Assembly: GCA_022800315.1 (NCBI GenBank)
Contig: JAAWQC010000027.1
Coordinates: 1-33,190, forward strand
Source of the DNA: Clostridiales bacterium
GTDB taxonomy: Bacteria > Bacillota > Clostridia > Oscillospirales > Acutalibacteraceae
Direction of reading: 5' to 3'
DNA: 33,190 nucleotides
Below, one piece after another: positions 23,623-31,705 of the stretch. The notes under the pieces are model-generated. The model saw only the letters and a program-made list of their open reading frames with translations, ran no database searches and was not told where the DNA came from. A program made the translations under genes and the position numbers. The stretch's first letter is position 1. Each line of letters opens with the position of its first letter.

Positions 23623-23808
23623 GTGGAAGTCAGTATCGAACGCAACGATTGTATCAGCTGCGGCCTGTGTGCTGAAACCTGCCCCGATGTGTTTCGCATC
23701 GCCGACGACGGCCTGGCGGAGGTACACCGTCAGCCCAACGCCGCCCTGGCCGACAGCGCGAAAGAGGCAGCGGCAAACTGCCCCGTCAGTGTGATTTACG
23801 TCGAATAG
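23623..23808 (+). CDS. Monocluster [4Fe-4S] ferredoxin
   Basis: This 61-aa soluble electron carrier has the motif CISCGLCAETCPDVF with Cys10, Cys13, Cys16 and a distal Cys53 in NCPVSVI. These are the four ligands expected for a single [4Fe-4S] cluster, as in Bacillus Fer-type and thermophilic clostridial ferredoxins. Cys20 is an additional cysteine that in two-cluster ferredoxins would bind the second cluster. The start is GTG at 23623 with AAAGGAG upstream. It is followed by a strong terminator and is monocistronic. It may serve as an electron donor or acceptor for flavodoxin or hydrogenase systems; the partner is not identified. Confidence 0.9.
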   Translation: MEVSIERNDCISCGLCAETCPDVFRIADDGLAEVHRQPNAALADSAKEAAANCPVSVIYVE

Positions 23809-23832
23809 TTCATACCCCGACACAACCTGTCA

Positions 23833-23870
23833 AAAAGTCCGCCGCAGCTCAGGCTGCGGCGGACTTTTGT
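23833..23870. terminator. Strong terminator after ferredoxin
   Basis: AAAAGTCCGCCGCAGC (23833-23848) pairs perfectly with GCTGCGGCGGACTTTT (23853-23868) around TCAG, with T-rich flanks. It lies between the convergent ferredoxin and EFR1 genes and can serve both. Confidence 0.92.
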
Positions 23871-23911
23871 TTTCTGAGCGGCACCTCCCGCCCTATTTTC
23901 AATACTATTTG

Positions 23912-24667
23912 TTATACAGATGGACCTTTATACTGGCTTGTCACCGGTTTGTGATAGACCACAGTAATGGCTTTACGGGGACAGAGGTTGACGCAGCGGT
24001 AACAAAACATACAATTGCCCTGCGGTATCAGTTTTCCTCCGACCAGCCGGAGATTGCCCACGGGACAGCGGCGGGCGCACAGGCCGCAGGCCGTACAGGC
24101 ATCCCCCACCCGCACGTTATCCCGGGCCTTCTCCTCGGTGGCGGGGAAATACCGCCGCTGCATATAGCCGACTTTGCGGGGCAGGGCGCCGAAGCCCCGG
24201 TGTTTTTCCCTGTCCCGCTCCAGCCGGCGGCAGATGCGTTCCACCCGCGCCGCCGCCCGGCCCGTCTCCCGGCGGACGGTCCGCCGACTATAGGTGAAAG
24301 CGGGCAGGACGTTGCACAGATTATTGGGCATGAAAAAATGCTCGGCGTACCGCACGGCAAACCAGCCGGCGGGGAACAGGTCGGTAAATGAGCGGGCGCC
24401 GTCGCCCGAGAACATCATCTGCGTACAGAAGATCAGCACCTGCTTATCGCGGAAGGATTCCCGGTATTCCTCGGCAAACTCCCGCATCAGGCGGGGTACC
24501 CCGGAGCAATAGACGGGATAGCAGACGGCAATTTCCCCGTGACGGGCCATTCGTCCGGCGAAATCCACCGCCTCTTCGATGGAGTGGCACTCCGCCCCTG
24601 TCCGCTGGCGGAACAGCTCCGCCACGAACCGGGAATTGCCCGTTCCGGAAAAATACAACACCATCAT
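23912..24667 (-). CDS. EFR1-family flavodoxin/ferredoxin protein
   Basis: This 251-aa soluble redox protein fuses an N-terminal flavodoxin-like FMN domain (LYFSGTGNSRFVAE at the phosphate loop, VCYPVYCSGVPRLM) to a C-terminal two-cluster ferredoxin. The latter carries CTACGLCARRCPVGN and CMFCYRCVNLCPRKAI, complete ligands for two [4Fe-4S] clusters. The family is widespread in anaerobic Firmicutes (EFR1) but its electron partners are undefined. The ATG at 24667 is preferred; a GTG at 24679 is possible, but GGGCGG lies between the two and suits the ATG. It is downstream of yhgE on the same strand but separated by a terminator. Confidence 0.88.
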   Translation of the reverse strand: MMVLYFSGTGNSRFVAELFRQRTGAECHSIEEAVDFAGRMARHGEIAVCYPVYCSGVPRLMREFAEEYRESFRDKQVLIFCTQMMFSGDGARSFTDLFPAGWFAVRYAEHFFMPNNLCNVLPAFTYSRRTVRRETGRAAARVERICRRLERDREKHRGFGALPRKVGYMQRRYFPATEEKARDNVRVGDACTACGLCARRCPVGNLRLVGGKLIPQGNCMFCYRCVNLCPRKAITVVYHKPVTSQYKGPSV

Positions 24668-24734
24668 GCGTCCGCCCACTTTCTATCAACACGTTCCTCT
24701 TACATCCTATGAGGCGGTCCCGGCGGATATCCCA

Positions 24735-24781
24735 AAAGAGGGGGACAGAAATGACGACATTTCCGTCCTCCTCTTTCGGTA
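24735..24781 (-). terminator. Terminator of the YhgE operon
   Basis: On the minus strand an imperfect 19-bp stem (AAAGAGG, GGAC and GAAATG blocks pairing with CATTTC, GTCC and CCTCTTT) with a TCGT loop is followed by TTTT, 12-15 nt after the yhgE stop. Confidence 0.75.
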
Positions 24782-24792
24782 AAAGTGCCTGT

Positions 24793-27384
24793 TTACATGA
24801 GATGGGTGTTCTCCAGCCGTTTCTCGAAGAAAACATTCAGGCGGATCAGCGGCCGGCGGAGTACCAGACCCAGCAGCAGCGCCAAAGGTACGAAGACCAG
24901 CAGCTTCAGCAGGTCGAGCCAGTAGGCTATACCGTACTGCCCGGCGATGATCTCCCGCATGGCGTTGATGGCGTAGGTAAAGGGCAGGAAGGGATAGACC
25001 CCCTGGAAGAAGGCGGGGGTCACCTCGATGGGGAAGGTCCCGCCCGCCCCTGCGATCTGGATGACCAGGAAGATCACCGCCAGCGCCTTGCCCACGTCGC
25101 CGAAGGAAACGGTCAGCGTGTAGATAATCAGGGTAAAGACCATACTGGCCGTCCAGCCCGCCAGCAGAAACAGGAAGGGGCTGGTGCACTGGACGCCCAG
25201 AAAGTGCAGGTCTCCCAGACAGATGATGGTGGACTGAACGATCCCGAACAGGAAAAAGAGCAGATACCGGCCCAGGTAGCTCTGGTAGGGTTTGATCCGG
25301 CGGATGCGGTCGTCCTCATCCACCCGCACCTTCAGTATGGCAACCAGCACCACCCCGCCCACCCAGAAAGCAAGGGTGGAATAAAAGGCCGCCATAGCGG
25401 AGCCGTAATTGGCGATGGGATACAGGGAGCGGGTCTCCACCTGAACGGGGGAAGACATAAAGCTGCCCATCAGGGAGGAATCGTTCCGCACCAGGTCCAG
25501 CAGGGCCTGAAGCCGTTCGTCCTCGCCCGTCGCTTCCAGCCTGTCGAGGGTATGGCCGATCTGCTGCCGGGTGCCGCCGATCAGTTTCCTCGTGGCCAGC
25601 AGGGCATCGGTTGCAGAATCCATGGCGCCGCCCATGCCGTCCAGCACCTGGCCCAGCTGGGGTACGGCACTGCTGAACAGGGTCAGCAGTCCCGACGCCG
25701 AACCCAGCGCGTCGTAGGCATCGTCCACCGTTTTCGCCAGCTGTTCGTGGATGCCCTTTTCCTTTTCTTCGGCTTGAGCGTACTGCCGGGCCCCCGTCTC
25801 CATCAGCCCGGTCAGCTTCTCCCGCAGAGAGGCGGGGACCGCTTCCCCCCGGCCGATCAGCAAAGAGACCTCGTCCAGCGCGCCGGACAGGGATTCAAGG
25901 GTCTGGTTGGCGCCGGTCAGCCGCCCGATGATCTCGTCCACGACGGCAGGCAGGCGGTCGGGAATCCCCTGCTTCAGCGCGGTCAGGGCGGCGATCAGGG
26001 TCCGATTGCGCTCCCCGGTTTCCTCCAGCCTCTGGCGGGCGGCCTCCAGAGATGCCTGCAGCCGTGCGGAGGCCTGCTGGAACGCTTCGTTCCGATCGCC
26101 GGCAACCGCGGCGACCGCGTCCAGCAGACCGGCCGCCCGGTTTGCCGCCGTCCCCAGCTCGGGCAGGAAGGTCCCGCCCGCCTCAGCCGCCGCCCGCAGA
26201 TCGTCGGCGGCCTTAGATGACAGTTCGGCAATCTGCCCCCGCAGGGTGTCGGAGACCTCCTGCCCCCTGCCGATGACGTCCGCCAGATGATTCACCGCGT
26301 CCGCCAGGGTTTCCAATGTCCGGTTGGCCCCCTGCGAACGCTGGATGGCCGTGTCCAGCGCGGCGGCGGTCTGGGCGGGCGCGGTCTGCTTCAGCTGTTC
26401 CAATTTGCCTATCAGGGTCCGATTGTCCGCGATCGTGTCGTCCAGCTGGGACTGAATCGAGGCGACAGAAGCGCGCAGGCGCTCCGCATCACCCTGCCGC
26501 GCCTCCCATTCGTCCAACAGGGACAGCGCCTGCTCCCCCGCCGCCCCGCAGGTATCCGCGGCGGCGGACAGCACATCGCCCAGCAGGGAAACCGTCTGAC
26601 GGGACGCCTCCCGGGAGGAGGTGAGCAGCGTCGATACGTCGGCGGCGGTCAGCTCCGCCTGGCCCAGCGCGGTCTGTGTGTCGGGCAGCAGGGCGCGGGC
26701 CGTCTCGGTGAGCTGATCCACGGCGCCGGAGGTGGCCGCAAACGCGTCGATGGCATTCTCCACCCCCGACAGCGAACTGTCGGCCGTGCGCAGGGTATCC
26801 ATAAAGCGCTCCATCAGGTTACGTCCGCCGGATTCCAGTCCGCCGGCCGCCGCGCCCAGACCCGACACGACAGCCTCGGTAGCCACGGTGGTGAAGGTCT
26901 CGTTGATCTGCTGCTGGATGACCCCTACCCCTTTGTCGGTGATCTTGGGGGCGATGGCGTTCTTCTTTTCGTTGATGGTGTATTCGATGGTGGGGCGCTG
27001 GATATCGGTGGTCAGGATGCTGGCCAGTTTCGCGCTGAAATCGGCGGGAATGACCACGCTGGCGTAGTATTTGCCGCTTTTCACCCCATCCTCAGCCTCC
27101 TGCCGGTCCATAAAGCGCCAGCCGATCTGATCGTTGGCCCGCAGGCTGCTGACGATGGTCTCACCCACGTTGAGGGGGATCCCCTCCAGCGAATAGCCGG
27201 CATCCTCGTTGGCCACCGCCACCTGAATCCCTCCCGTATTGCCGTAGGGGTCCCAGTTGGCGGCGATGTTGAACCAGGCGTACAGGGCCGGCAGCACCGA
27301 TATGCCCACCGCGATGATCAGGGCCATGGCGTTTTTCCCGATGCGGGACAGGTCACGGCCAAAAATGGAAAGAATCGTTTTCAT
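24793..27384 (-). CDS. yhgE: YhgE/Pip family membrane protein
   Basis: This 863-aa membrane protein is of the phage-infection-protein/YhgE family, related to type-7-associated EsaA and to ABC-2 permeases. An N-terminal helix (about 18-40) is followed by the conserved NWDPYGNTGGIQVAVANEDAG region. A very long extracytoplasmic helical stalk (about 160-650) comes next, and then five or six C-terminal helices (about 665-690, 703-725, 735-758, 765-785, 820-843). The stalk contains two homologous segments, about 296-390 and 435-528, both with NRTLI...LKQ...GAN(R/Q)TLE(T/S)L...IGRG...LR, indicating an internal duplication. Family members are implicated in phage adsorption and export, but the function is unproven. 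Its ATG overlaps the stop of the upstream HAAS-like gene (ATGA), so the two are translationally coupled. Confidence 0.88.
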   Translation of the reverse strand: MKTILSIFGRDLSRIGKNAMALIIAVGISVLPALYAWFNIAANWDPYGNTGGIQVAVANEDAGYSLEGIPLNVGETIVSSLRANDQIGWRFMDRQEAEDGVKSGKYYASVVIPADFSAKLASILTTDIQRPTIEYTINEKKNAIAPKITDKGVGVIQQQINETFTTVATEAVVSGLGAAAGGLESGGRNLMERFMDTLRTADSSLSGVENAIDAFAATSGAVDQLTETARALLPDTQTALGQAELTAADVSTLLTSSREASRQTVSLLGDVLSAAADTCGAAGEQALSLLDEWEARQGDAERLRASVASIQSQLDDTIADNRTLIGKLEQLKQTAPAQTAAALDTAIQRSQGANRTLETLADAVNHLADVIGRGQEVSDTLRGQIAELSSKAADDLRAAAEAGGTFLPELGTAANRAAGLLDAVAAVAGDRNEAFQQASARLQASLEAARQRLEETGERNRTLIAALTALKQGIPDRLPAVVDEIIGRLTGANQTLESLSGALDEVSLLIGRGEAVPASLREKLTGLMETGARQYAQAEEKEKGIHEQLAKTVDDAYDALGSASGLLTLFSSAVPQLGQVLDGMGGAMDSATDALLATRKLIGGTRQQIGHTLDRLEATGEDERLQALLDLVRNDSSLMGSFMSSPVQVETRSLYPIANYGSAMAAFYSTLAFWVGGVVLVAILKVRVDEDDRIRRIKPYQSYLGRYLLFFLFGIVQSTIICLGDLHFLGVQCTSPFLFLLAGWTASMVFTLIIYTLTVSFGDVGKALAVIFLVIQIAGAGGTFPIEVTPAFFQGVYPFLPFTYAINAMREIIAGQYGIAYWLDLLKLLVFVPLALLLGLVLRRPLIRLNVFFEKRLENTHLM

Positions 27385-27905
27385 TCGTCCTGCTCCTTCC
27401 CTTTTTCGTCCCGCCCGCTGTGTTCCGGCGGGTCTCCCCGCAGCTGCCGCTGATAGCGGTAGTCGGCGTATTCCACACCGATGACAAAGGCTACCAGCGC
27501 GATGATAGCCACCGTCCAGGCGGCCAGCGCCCGCGCCTTATGGTCGGCGTCGTGAAACAGAAACGCGGCGATCAGCGGCAGCACAAGAATACCGAGGATT
27601 CCCAGCCGCACCATCCACGGATACCGCCGCCGGAACTTCTCGTACGCGGTACGCCGTTTTTCCAGCCGTATCGCTTTGTCCGCCGCCTCCGCGGCACCGA
27701 ATGACGTCAGGGCGCACACGCGCGCCTCCTCGTCGCCGAGCCCCTCCGCCCGCCGGGCGTCGTAGTCGGCCATCAGCCTGTTCAACACCCGCTCCTTCGC
27801 GCGGGCCTCCTCCGCCCCGTCGCCCCGATCCGCGAACAGCCGGTCGACAAAGGCATCGATCGATTCCACTTGTCTCGCCTTCTCCCTCGAAAAATGAATC
27901 CTCAT
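27381..27905 (-). CDS. HAAS/permease-prefix-like membrane protein
   Basis: This 174-aa protein has a cytoplasmic helical N-terminal domain (SIDAFVDRLFAD, then AKERVLNRLMADYDARRAEGLGDEEARVCALTSFG). It resembles HAAS/permease-prefix domains, in which a conserved SFG-type turn closes the helical bundle. Two membrane helices follow (about 94-113 and 122-141), with a charged C-terminal tail. HAAS-type proteins are usually regulatory subunits working with PadR or XRE factors; that role here is an inference. ATG at 27905 has GGGGG 5 nt upstream; a start 36 nt earlier adds an unlikely extension. It overlaps yhgE by 4 nt. Confidence 0.7.
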   Translation of the reverse strand: MRIHFSREKARQVESIDAFVDRLFADRGDGAEEARAKERVLNRLMADYDARRAEGLGDEEARVCALTSFGAAEAADKAIRLEKRRTAYEKFRRRYPWMVRLGILGILVLPLIAAFLFHDADHKARALAAWTVAIIALVAFVIGVEYADYRYQRQLRGDPPEHSGRDEKGKEQDE

Positions 27906-28003
27906 TATACCCCCGTTTCCAGGGAAGGGCAACGAGCACAATATACAACTTATTCCCCTTAATCCGCCGCGGTTCTGTCAACAGGGGCCAGTGCGCCGCC
28001 GCG

Positions 28004-28043
28004 AAAGGAACCGCCGCACCAGCTGGCGCGGCGGTTCCTTTAT
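28004..28043. terminator. Hairpin in the intergenic gap upstream of the HAAS-like gene
   Basis: AAAGGAACCGCCGC (28004-28017) pairs perfectly with GCGGCGGTTCCTTT (28028-28041). It lies between two leftward transcription units and probably terminates the XRE-membrane gene transcript. A weaker candidate, TTCCCCT/AGGGGA (28084-28104), lies nearer that gene's stop. Confidence 0.7.
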
Positions 28044-28135
28044 CAATATCCGGTCAGCGCTGAACGGCTGAAAAGGTCCCCTCGGCGCACAGGGGAACTC
28101 CGGAGGATACGGCGCCCCTCATTCCGCACATTTCG

Positions 28136-29176
28136 TTATCCGATATCCCGACGGCGCTGCCCGCGTACGGTCAGGACGATGCCGCCGACGACGAAGAGGG
28201 CGGCCAAGCCGAACAGGAACAGGACGGTCAGCCAGACGACGTTGTCGTTTAAATTTTCCTCCGCCCAGTTATGCAGACGCAGCGTCGGCAGCACGAACGG
28301 TTTGCCGTTAAACAAGACGTTCATGACTCCGTTGAAGGGGAGGATATAGCCGCCGGAAACCGCCAGGCAGGCCGCGGTGCGGTATAAAGCGTTGACCCGG
28401 CCATACCGGATGATCACCAGCATGGCCCAGGGCAGGATCAGGCTGTACAGCGCCGCGGGGCACGCCCTGGTGAAAAACAGGGCGGTCTCCCCGCTGTAGC
28501 CGAGGGCCACCGCTATCAGGGCGAACAGGAGAACGGTGTCCACCGCGAAGCACAGCAGGGCCTTATGCCGGATCAGCGGCGCGGGCAGCGGAAGCGCCCG
28601 TACTATCAGCGGCAAAAACACGATGCTGAATCCGAACAGGACGCCCATCGCCGCGACGAAAAACCAGTTGCCTCCCGTATACAGGCAGCAGGTCATCAGC
28701 AGGAGCAGAAGCGAGGCGAAAAAGGCTCCCAGCGTACCGATATAACGGTATTTCGGCAGCAGCAGCGGCAGGGTGGTCAGGGAAAAACCCGCCATCTCCG
28801 CCGTCAGTACGATAAAAAACCAGGACAGGGTGTGATTGACGGCCAGATTGCAGATAAAACAGGTCAGCAGGGATACCGCATACATCAGCGAGGTCATCCA
28901 CAGGTAGATCTTCGTAAAGCGGCGATAGCTGCGCGCCTGCTTCTCGATCCGGCGCTGGCGGAAATCCTCGCTGGCCGTGACCAATTCGTGCTCCGTGATG
29001 CCCAGTTCCTCGCACAGGCTGGTAACCAGCGATATATCGGGATAGGATATCCCCCGTTCCCATTTGGACACCGCCGATTCGGTGACATACAACCGGTCGG
29101 CCAGTTCCTTCTGCGTCATATGTTTCTCCCGACGCTTGCGCGTAATGAATTTGCCCAGTGTGGTTTTTTCCTCCAC
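28136..29176 (-). CDS. XRE-family HTH domain fused to polytopic membrane domain
   Basis: This 346-aa protein has an N-terminal XRE domain (LGKFITRKRREKHMTQKELADRL, TESAVSKWERGISYPD, LCEELGITEHEL; about 8-68), a basic linker, and about eight to nine membrane helices from residue 92 to 338. HTH-membrane fusions of this type are frequent in Clostridia and are presumed membrane-tethered regulators or sensors; the ligand is unknown. The start is GTG at 29176 with AAGGGGGAC 8-9 nt upstream. TATAAT (29214-29209, minus) is a plausible -10 without a clear -35. It lies upstream of the HAAS-like/yhgE pair on the same strand but is separated by 230 nt and a hairpin, so control of those genes is only a possibility. 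Confidence 0.82.
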   Translation of the reverse strand: MEEKTTLGKFITRKRREKHMTQKELADRLYVTESAVSKWERGISYPDISLVTSLCEELGITEHELVTASEDFRQRRIEKQARSYRRFTKIYLWMTSLMYAVSLLTCFICNLAVNHTLSWFFIVLTAEMAGFSLTTLPLLLPKYRYIGTLGAFFASLLLLLMTCCLYTGGNWFFVAAMGVLFGFSIVFLPLIVRALPLPAPLIRHKALLCFAVDTVLLFALIAVALGYSGETALFFTRACPAALYSLILPWAMLVIIRYGRVNALYRTAACLAVSGGYILPFNGVMNVLFNGKPFVLPTLRLHNWAEENLNDNVVWLTVLFLFGLAALFVVGGIVLTVRGQRRRDIG

Positions 29177-29409
29177 GATGAGTCCCCCTTGTGTGATGTG
29201 ATGGCCTCATTATAGCGATGAACCAGTGAAGAATCTACGAAACGGGTAAAAAAGTCACTCGACCGTCAGGCCAGTGGCTCCACAGGCCGTTTTGCCACCT
29301 CCACCCTACCGGGTCATAAAGCCGAATCCAGCCTTTTGGGACAGGAAACAGCAGGAAAAATGGCCGACGCCGTCCTTATGCCGAAGGCGGGAGGGGACCG
29401 CCATACCTG

Positions 29410-29437
29410 CACGACATGCCATAAGGCGACATATACT
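29410..29437 (+). promoter_or_regulatory. Candidate sigma-K-type promoter of the collagen-like gene
   Basis: CATATACT (29430-29437) fits the CATANNNT -10 used by mother-cell sigma factors, and CAC (29410-29412) lies 17 nt upstream as the minimal AC-type -35 of sigma-K. The rest of the 312-nt gap upstream of the gene (29177-29488) shows only minor hairpins and no other gene. Confidence 0.4.
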
Positions 29438-29488
29438 GAAATGTCATCGCATCACACGACTCAATCTGACAGGAGGGACTATATCTTC

Positions 29489-30664
29489 ATGAATACCTAT
29501 GATCCTCATAAAAACGGCTGCGGATGCCCGCGCATCTGTTGCTGCTGCCCGGTCCCCGGTCCGCGGGGACCTCAGGGGATACCGGGACCTATAGGCTCGA
29601 CAGGTCCCACCGGGAGCACGGGGGCAACCGGCTCCGCTGGCACTATGGGGCCGACAGGAGCAACGGGAGCCACCGGCCCTATCGGTGAGACAGGCCCCAC
29701 CGGAGCCCAGGGATTAGCCGGGGTTACAGGCCCGACGGGCGCTACAGGCGCAACAGGCTCCACAGGCATCCCCGGTGCGACAGGCGCTACCGGCGCCACA
29801 GGTATCGGCGTCACCGGCCCCACCGGACCGACAGGGTCTACCGGGCCTACCGGCGCAGCAGGCGCAACGGGTATCGGCGCCACCGGCCCCACCGGACCTA
29901 CCGGACCCACCGGGCCCACCGGCGCAGCAGGCGCAACGGGTATCGGCGCCACCGGCCCCACCGGACCTACCGGGTCCACCGGCGCAGCAGGCGCAACGGG
30001 CGCTACCGGTGCAACGGGTATCGGCGCCACCGGCCCCACCGGACCTACCGGACCTACCGGGCCCACCGGTGAAACGGGCGAAACCGGTGCAACCGGAGAG
30101 GACGGACGGGCCGCCACCATCACCATCGGATCGGTGATCACCGGCGAACCAGGTACACCCGTGGAGGTAACCAACTCCGGAACGGATACCGACGCTGTCT
30201 TCGACTTTGTCATCCCCCGTGGGGAACCCGGCGGCGGCGGAACGCTCGACGTGCTGGCGACGGTGGATCCCGCCACCCAGTCACCGGGGGCCGGCACTCC
30301 GTTGATTTTCAGCAATAATCCGTTGGTATCCGGTACTTCGATCACCCATCAGGCCAGTTCGCCCGATGTGAATATCAATCAGCCCGGCATCTATCAGGCT
30401 ACCTTCCACAGCTCCGTTTACCCCAATCCCGGCACCACTATCCCGGCATCGGTGCGGGTGCAGCTGTATCAGAACGGCGTGCCGGTCGCCGGCGCCGTCG
30501 CGCGTCATACCTTTGCCGCCTCCACAGAGGAAGCCACCATGTCCTTCAGCGTACCGTTCCAGGTCACCAACGTGCCTTCCAACATCACCGTCATCGTCGA
30601 GGACGACGGCTTCACCTTCCAGGAGGCCGCCCTCACCGTGGTACGGTTGGGAGACGCGTCATAG
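29489..30664 (+). CDS. BclA-like collagen-repeat (exosporium/surface) protein
   Basis: This 391-aa protein starts at 29489; GACAGGAGGG lies about 11 nt upstream, and an in-frame ATG at 29336 would add 51 unlikely residues. The N-terminus (1-23) has no signal peptide but a cysteine cluster (C11, C13, C17-C20). Residues 24-205 are collagen-like: 58 Gly-X-Y triplets, mostly GPT, GAT and GST, broken four times by a lone Gly-Ile. The Thr-rich Y positions are likely O-glycosylation sites, as in BclA. The C-terminal 185 residues form a beta-rich domain comparable in place to the BclA/C1q trimerisation head ([45 protein letters not shown]). A spore-surface location is likely, supported by lack of a signal peptide and a sigma-K-like promoter, but not proven. 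Confidence 0.85.
   Translation: MNTYDPHKNGCGCPRICCCCPVPGPRGPQGIPGPIGSTGPTGSTGATGSAGTMGPTGATGATGPIGETGPTGAQGLAGVTGPTGATGATGSTGIPGATGATGATGIGVTGPTGPTGSTGPTGAAGATGIGATGPTGPTGPTGPTGAAGATGIGATGPTGPTGSTGAAGATGATGATGIGATGPTGPTGPTGPTGETGETGATGEDGRAATITIGSVITGEPGTPVEVTNSGTDTDAVFDFVIPRGEPGGGGTLDVLATVDPATQSPGAGTPLIFSNNPLVSGTSITHQASSPDVNINQPGIYQATFHSSVYPNPGTTIPASVRVQLYQNGVPVAGAVARHTFAASTEEATMSFSVPFQVTNVPSNITVIVEDDGFTFQEAALTVVRLGDAS
29801..30085 (+). repeat. 69-bp coding tandem repeats in the collagen region
   Basis: Units beginning GGTATCGGCG start at 29801, 29870, 29939 and 30017 (periods 69, 69 and 78). They encode GIG(A/V)TGPTGPT-type blocks of 23 to 26 residues. Every copy begins at a Gly-Ile interruption, so the interruptions multiplied with the repeat. 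Copy number is likely to vary between strains. Confidence 0.85.
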
Positions 30665-30738
30665 CGGGTGGGACACCGTTCGAAACGCACCGTACTCCCC
30701 ATCGGGTTATTTTCATTCACCTGACGCATGCTGTTACA

Positions 30739-30777
30739 AACCCAACCGCAGCTTCCTGTGGAAGCTGCGGTTGGGTT
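30739..30777. terminator. Strong terminator after the collagen-like gene
   Basis: AACCCAACCGCAGCTTCC (30739-30756) pairs perfectly over 18 bp with its inverted copy (30760-30777) around TGT. The T-run is weak on both strands, but stem strength and position between convergent genes support termination. Confidence 0.75.
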
Positions 30778-30821
30778 GCTTTGATCGTTTATGTTACGTT
30801 ACCGGTATCCCTCGACATTAT

Positions 30822-31685
30822 CTATTCACCCACAGGAGTGTGAGGATGACCGTCCGCGGGACGGCCTGCCTTACGGCGCCGGATCAGCAGTACGATACAG
30901 AAAACAGCACACAGGACAAACAGTACAGCGCAGATAACCGCCCCTGTCAGAAGCACAGCCTCCTGCTGCTGCAGCTGGCTGATGACCTCGCCGCCGGAAG
31001 CGGAGAGCACCATGCCGTCCCGGAGGTTGATCCGGGTGACCAGTTTCAGGTCGGTCGGTTCTGCAAAGGAAACCGGCATCGACGTGCTGGCGACGCTTGA
31101 AACAGCGACCGGCTGTTCCAGGCTCCCCGTGTGTTCCACCACCTGGGATGCCGGCAGAAAAAGCTGGAGCCTGGCTGTGCTGTCCGCGATTCCCTGCTCA
31201 AAGTAATTTTTTATATCCTGGGGCATATACTCAACCCCCGTGCCCTCCAGCAGTTTGTCGGCGTTCAGGCGGACCTCCATGGCAAATCCCTGCTCGGCAT
31301 TGCCGCCGGAATGGGTCATGTTGACAATGGTGAAGGGGGTCAGCTTTTCGTCGTTCAGCATCTCCTTCAGCTTTTCGAACGCCTCCGCGTAGCTGTCCGC
31401 GCTGCGGCTCAGCAGCATATCCAGACGCAGGCTGTCCTTTTGCGCGTCGATATCGGCATCCACCTCATACCCCAGCGAATTTCGATAGTGGCTGGCCAGT
31501 CTTCGCATGCTGACCCGTATTTTATCGGCAGTGGCGGCGTCAGCCCCGGTCAGGTCCATCTGTATGCCCACCCGCAGGAACGCGTTGTGATTTTCATCCA
31601 CTCCGCATCCGATCTCCGCTTCGGTACACCCGGCCAGCAGCAGGCACAGCAGACAGCCTACCACCGCCAACAGGCATTTCTTCAT
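30822..31685 (-). CDS. Lipoprotein with C-terminal membrane anchor
   Basis: This is a 287-aa envelope protein. The N-terminus has a classic type II signal peptide (MKKCLLAVVGCLLCLLLAGC), with lipobox LAGC placing the acylated Cys at residue 20. The external domain (about 20-235) is alpha/beta, with alternating strands such as FLRVGIQMDLTGAD, and DLKLVTRINLRDGMVLSASGG near its end. This arrangement resembles DUF3153/LppM-type lipoproteins. A second hydrophobic helix (about 246-267) and basic tail (RRRKAGR) at the C-terminus give dual anchoring. It begins 20 nt after the stop of the zinc peptidase gene, so the two form an operon. Function is unknown. Confidence 0.72.
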   Translation of the reverse strand: MKKCLLAVVGCLLCLLLAGCTEAEIGCGVDENHNAFLRVGIQMDLTGADAATADKIRVSMRRLASHYRNSLGYEVDADIDAQKDSLRLDMLLSRSADSYAEAFEKLKEMLNDEKLTPFTIVNMTHSGGNAEQGFAMEVRLNADKLLEGTGVEYMPQDIKNYFEQGIADSTARLQLFLPASQVVEHTGSLEQPVAVSSVASTSMPVSFAEPTDLKLVTRINLRDGMVLSASGGEVISQLQQQEAVLLTGAVICAVLFVLCAVFCIVLLIRRRKAGRPADGHPHTPVGE

Positions 31686-31705
31686 CTCTTACACCCCCGT
31701 CCGCA

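Noticed and set aside
24388-26220. 610-codon plus-strand open frame
   Set aside because: Antisense to yhgE; Gln/Gly/Pro-rich shadow without recognisable domains.
29801-30085. Non-coding satellite or CRISPR-like repeat
   Set aside because: The 69-bp periodicity is fully in frame with Gly-X-Y triplets and is part of a coding sequence.
29572-30345. 257-codon minus-strand open frame of PVGPV-type repeats
   Set aside because: It mirrors the Gly-X-Thr coding repeats of the collagen-like gene on the other strand and has no start signal of its own.
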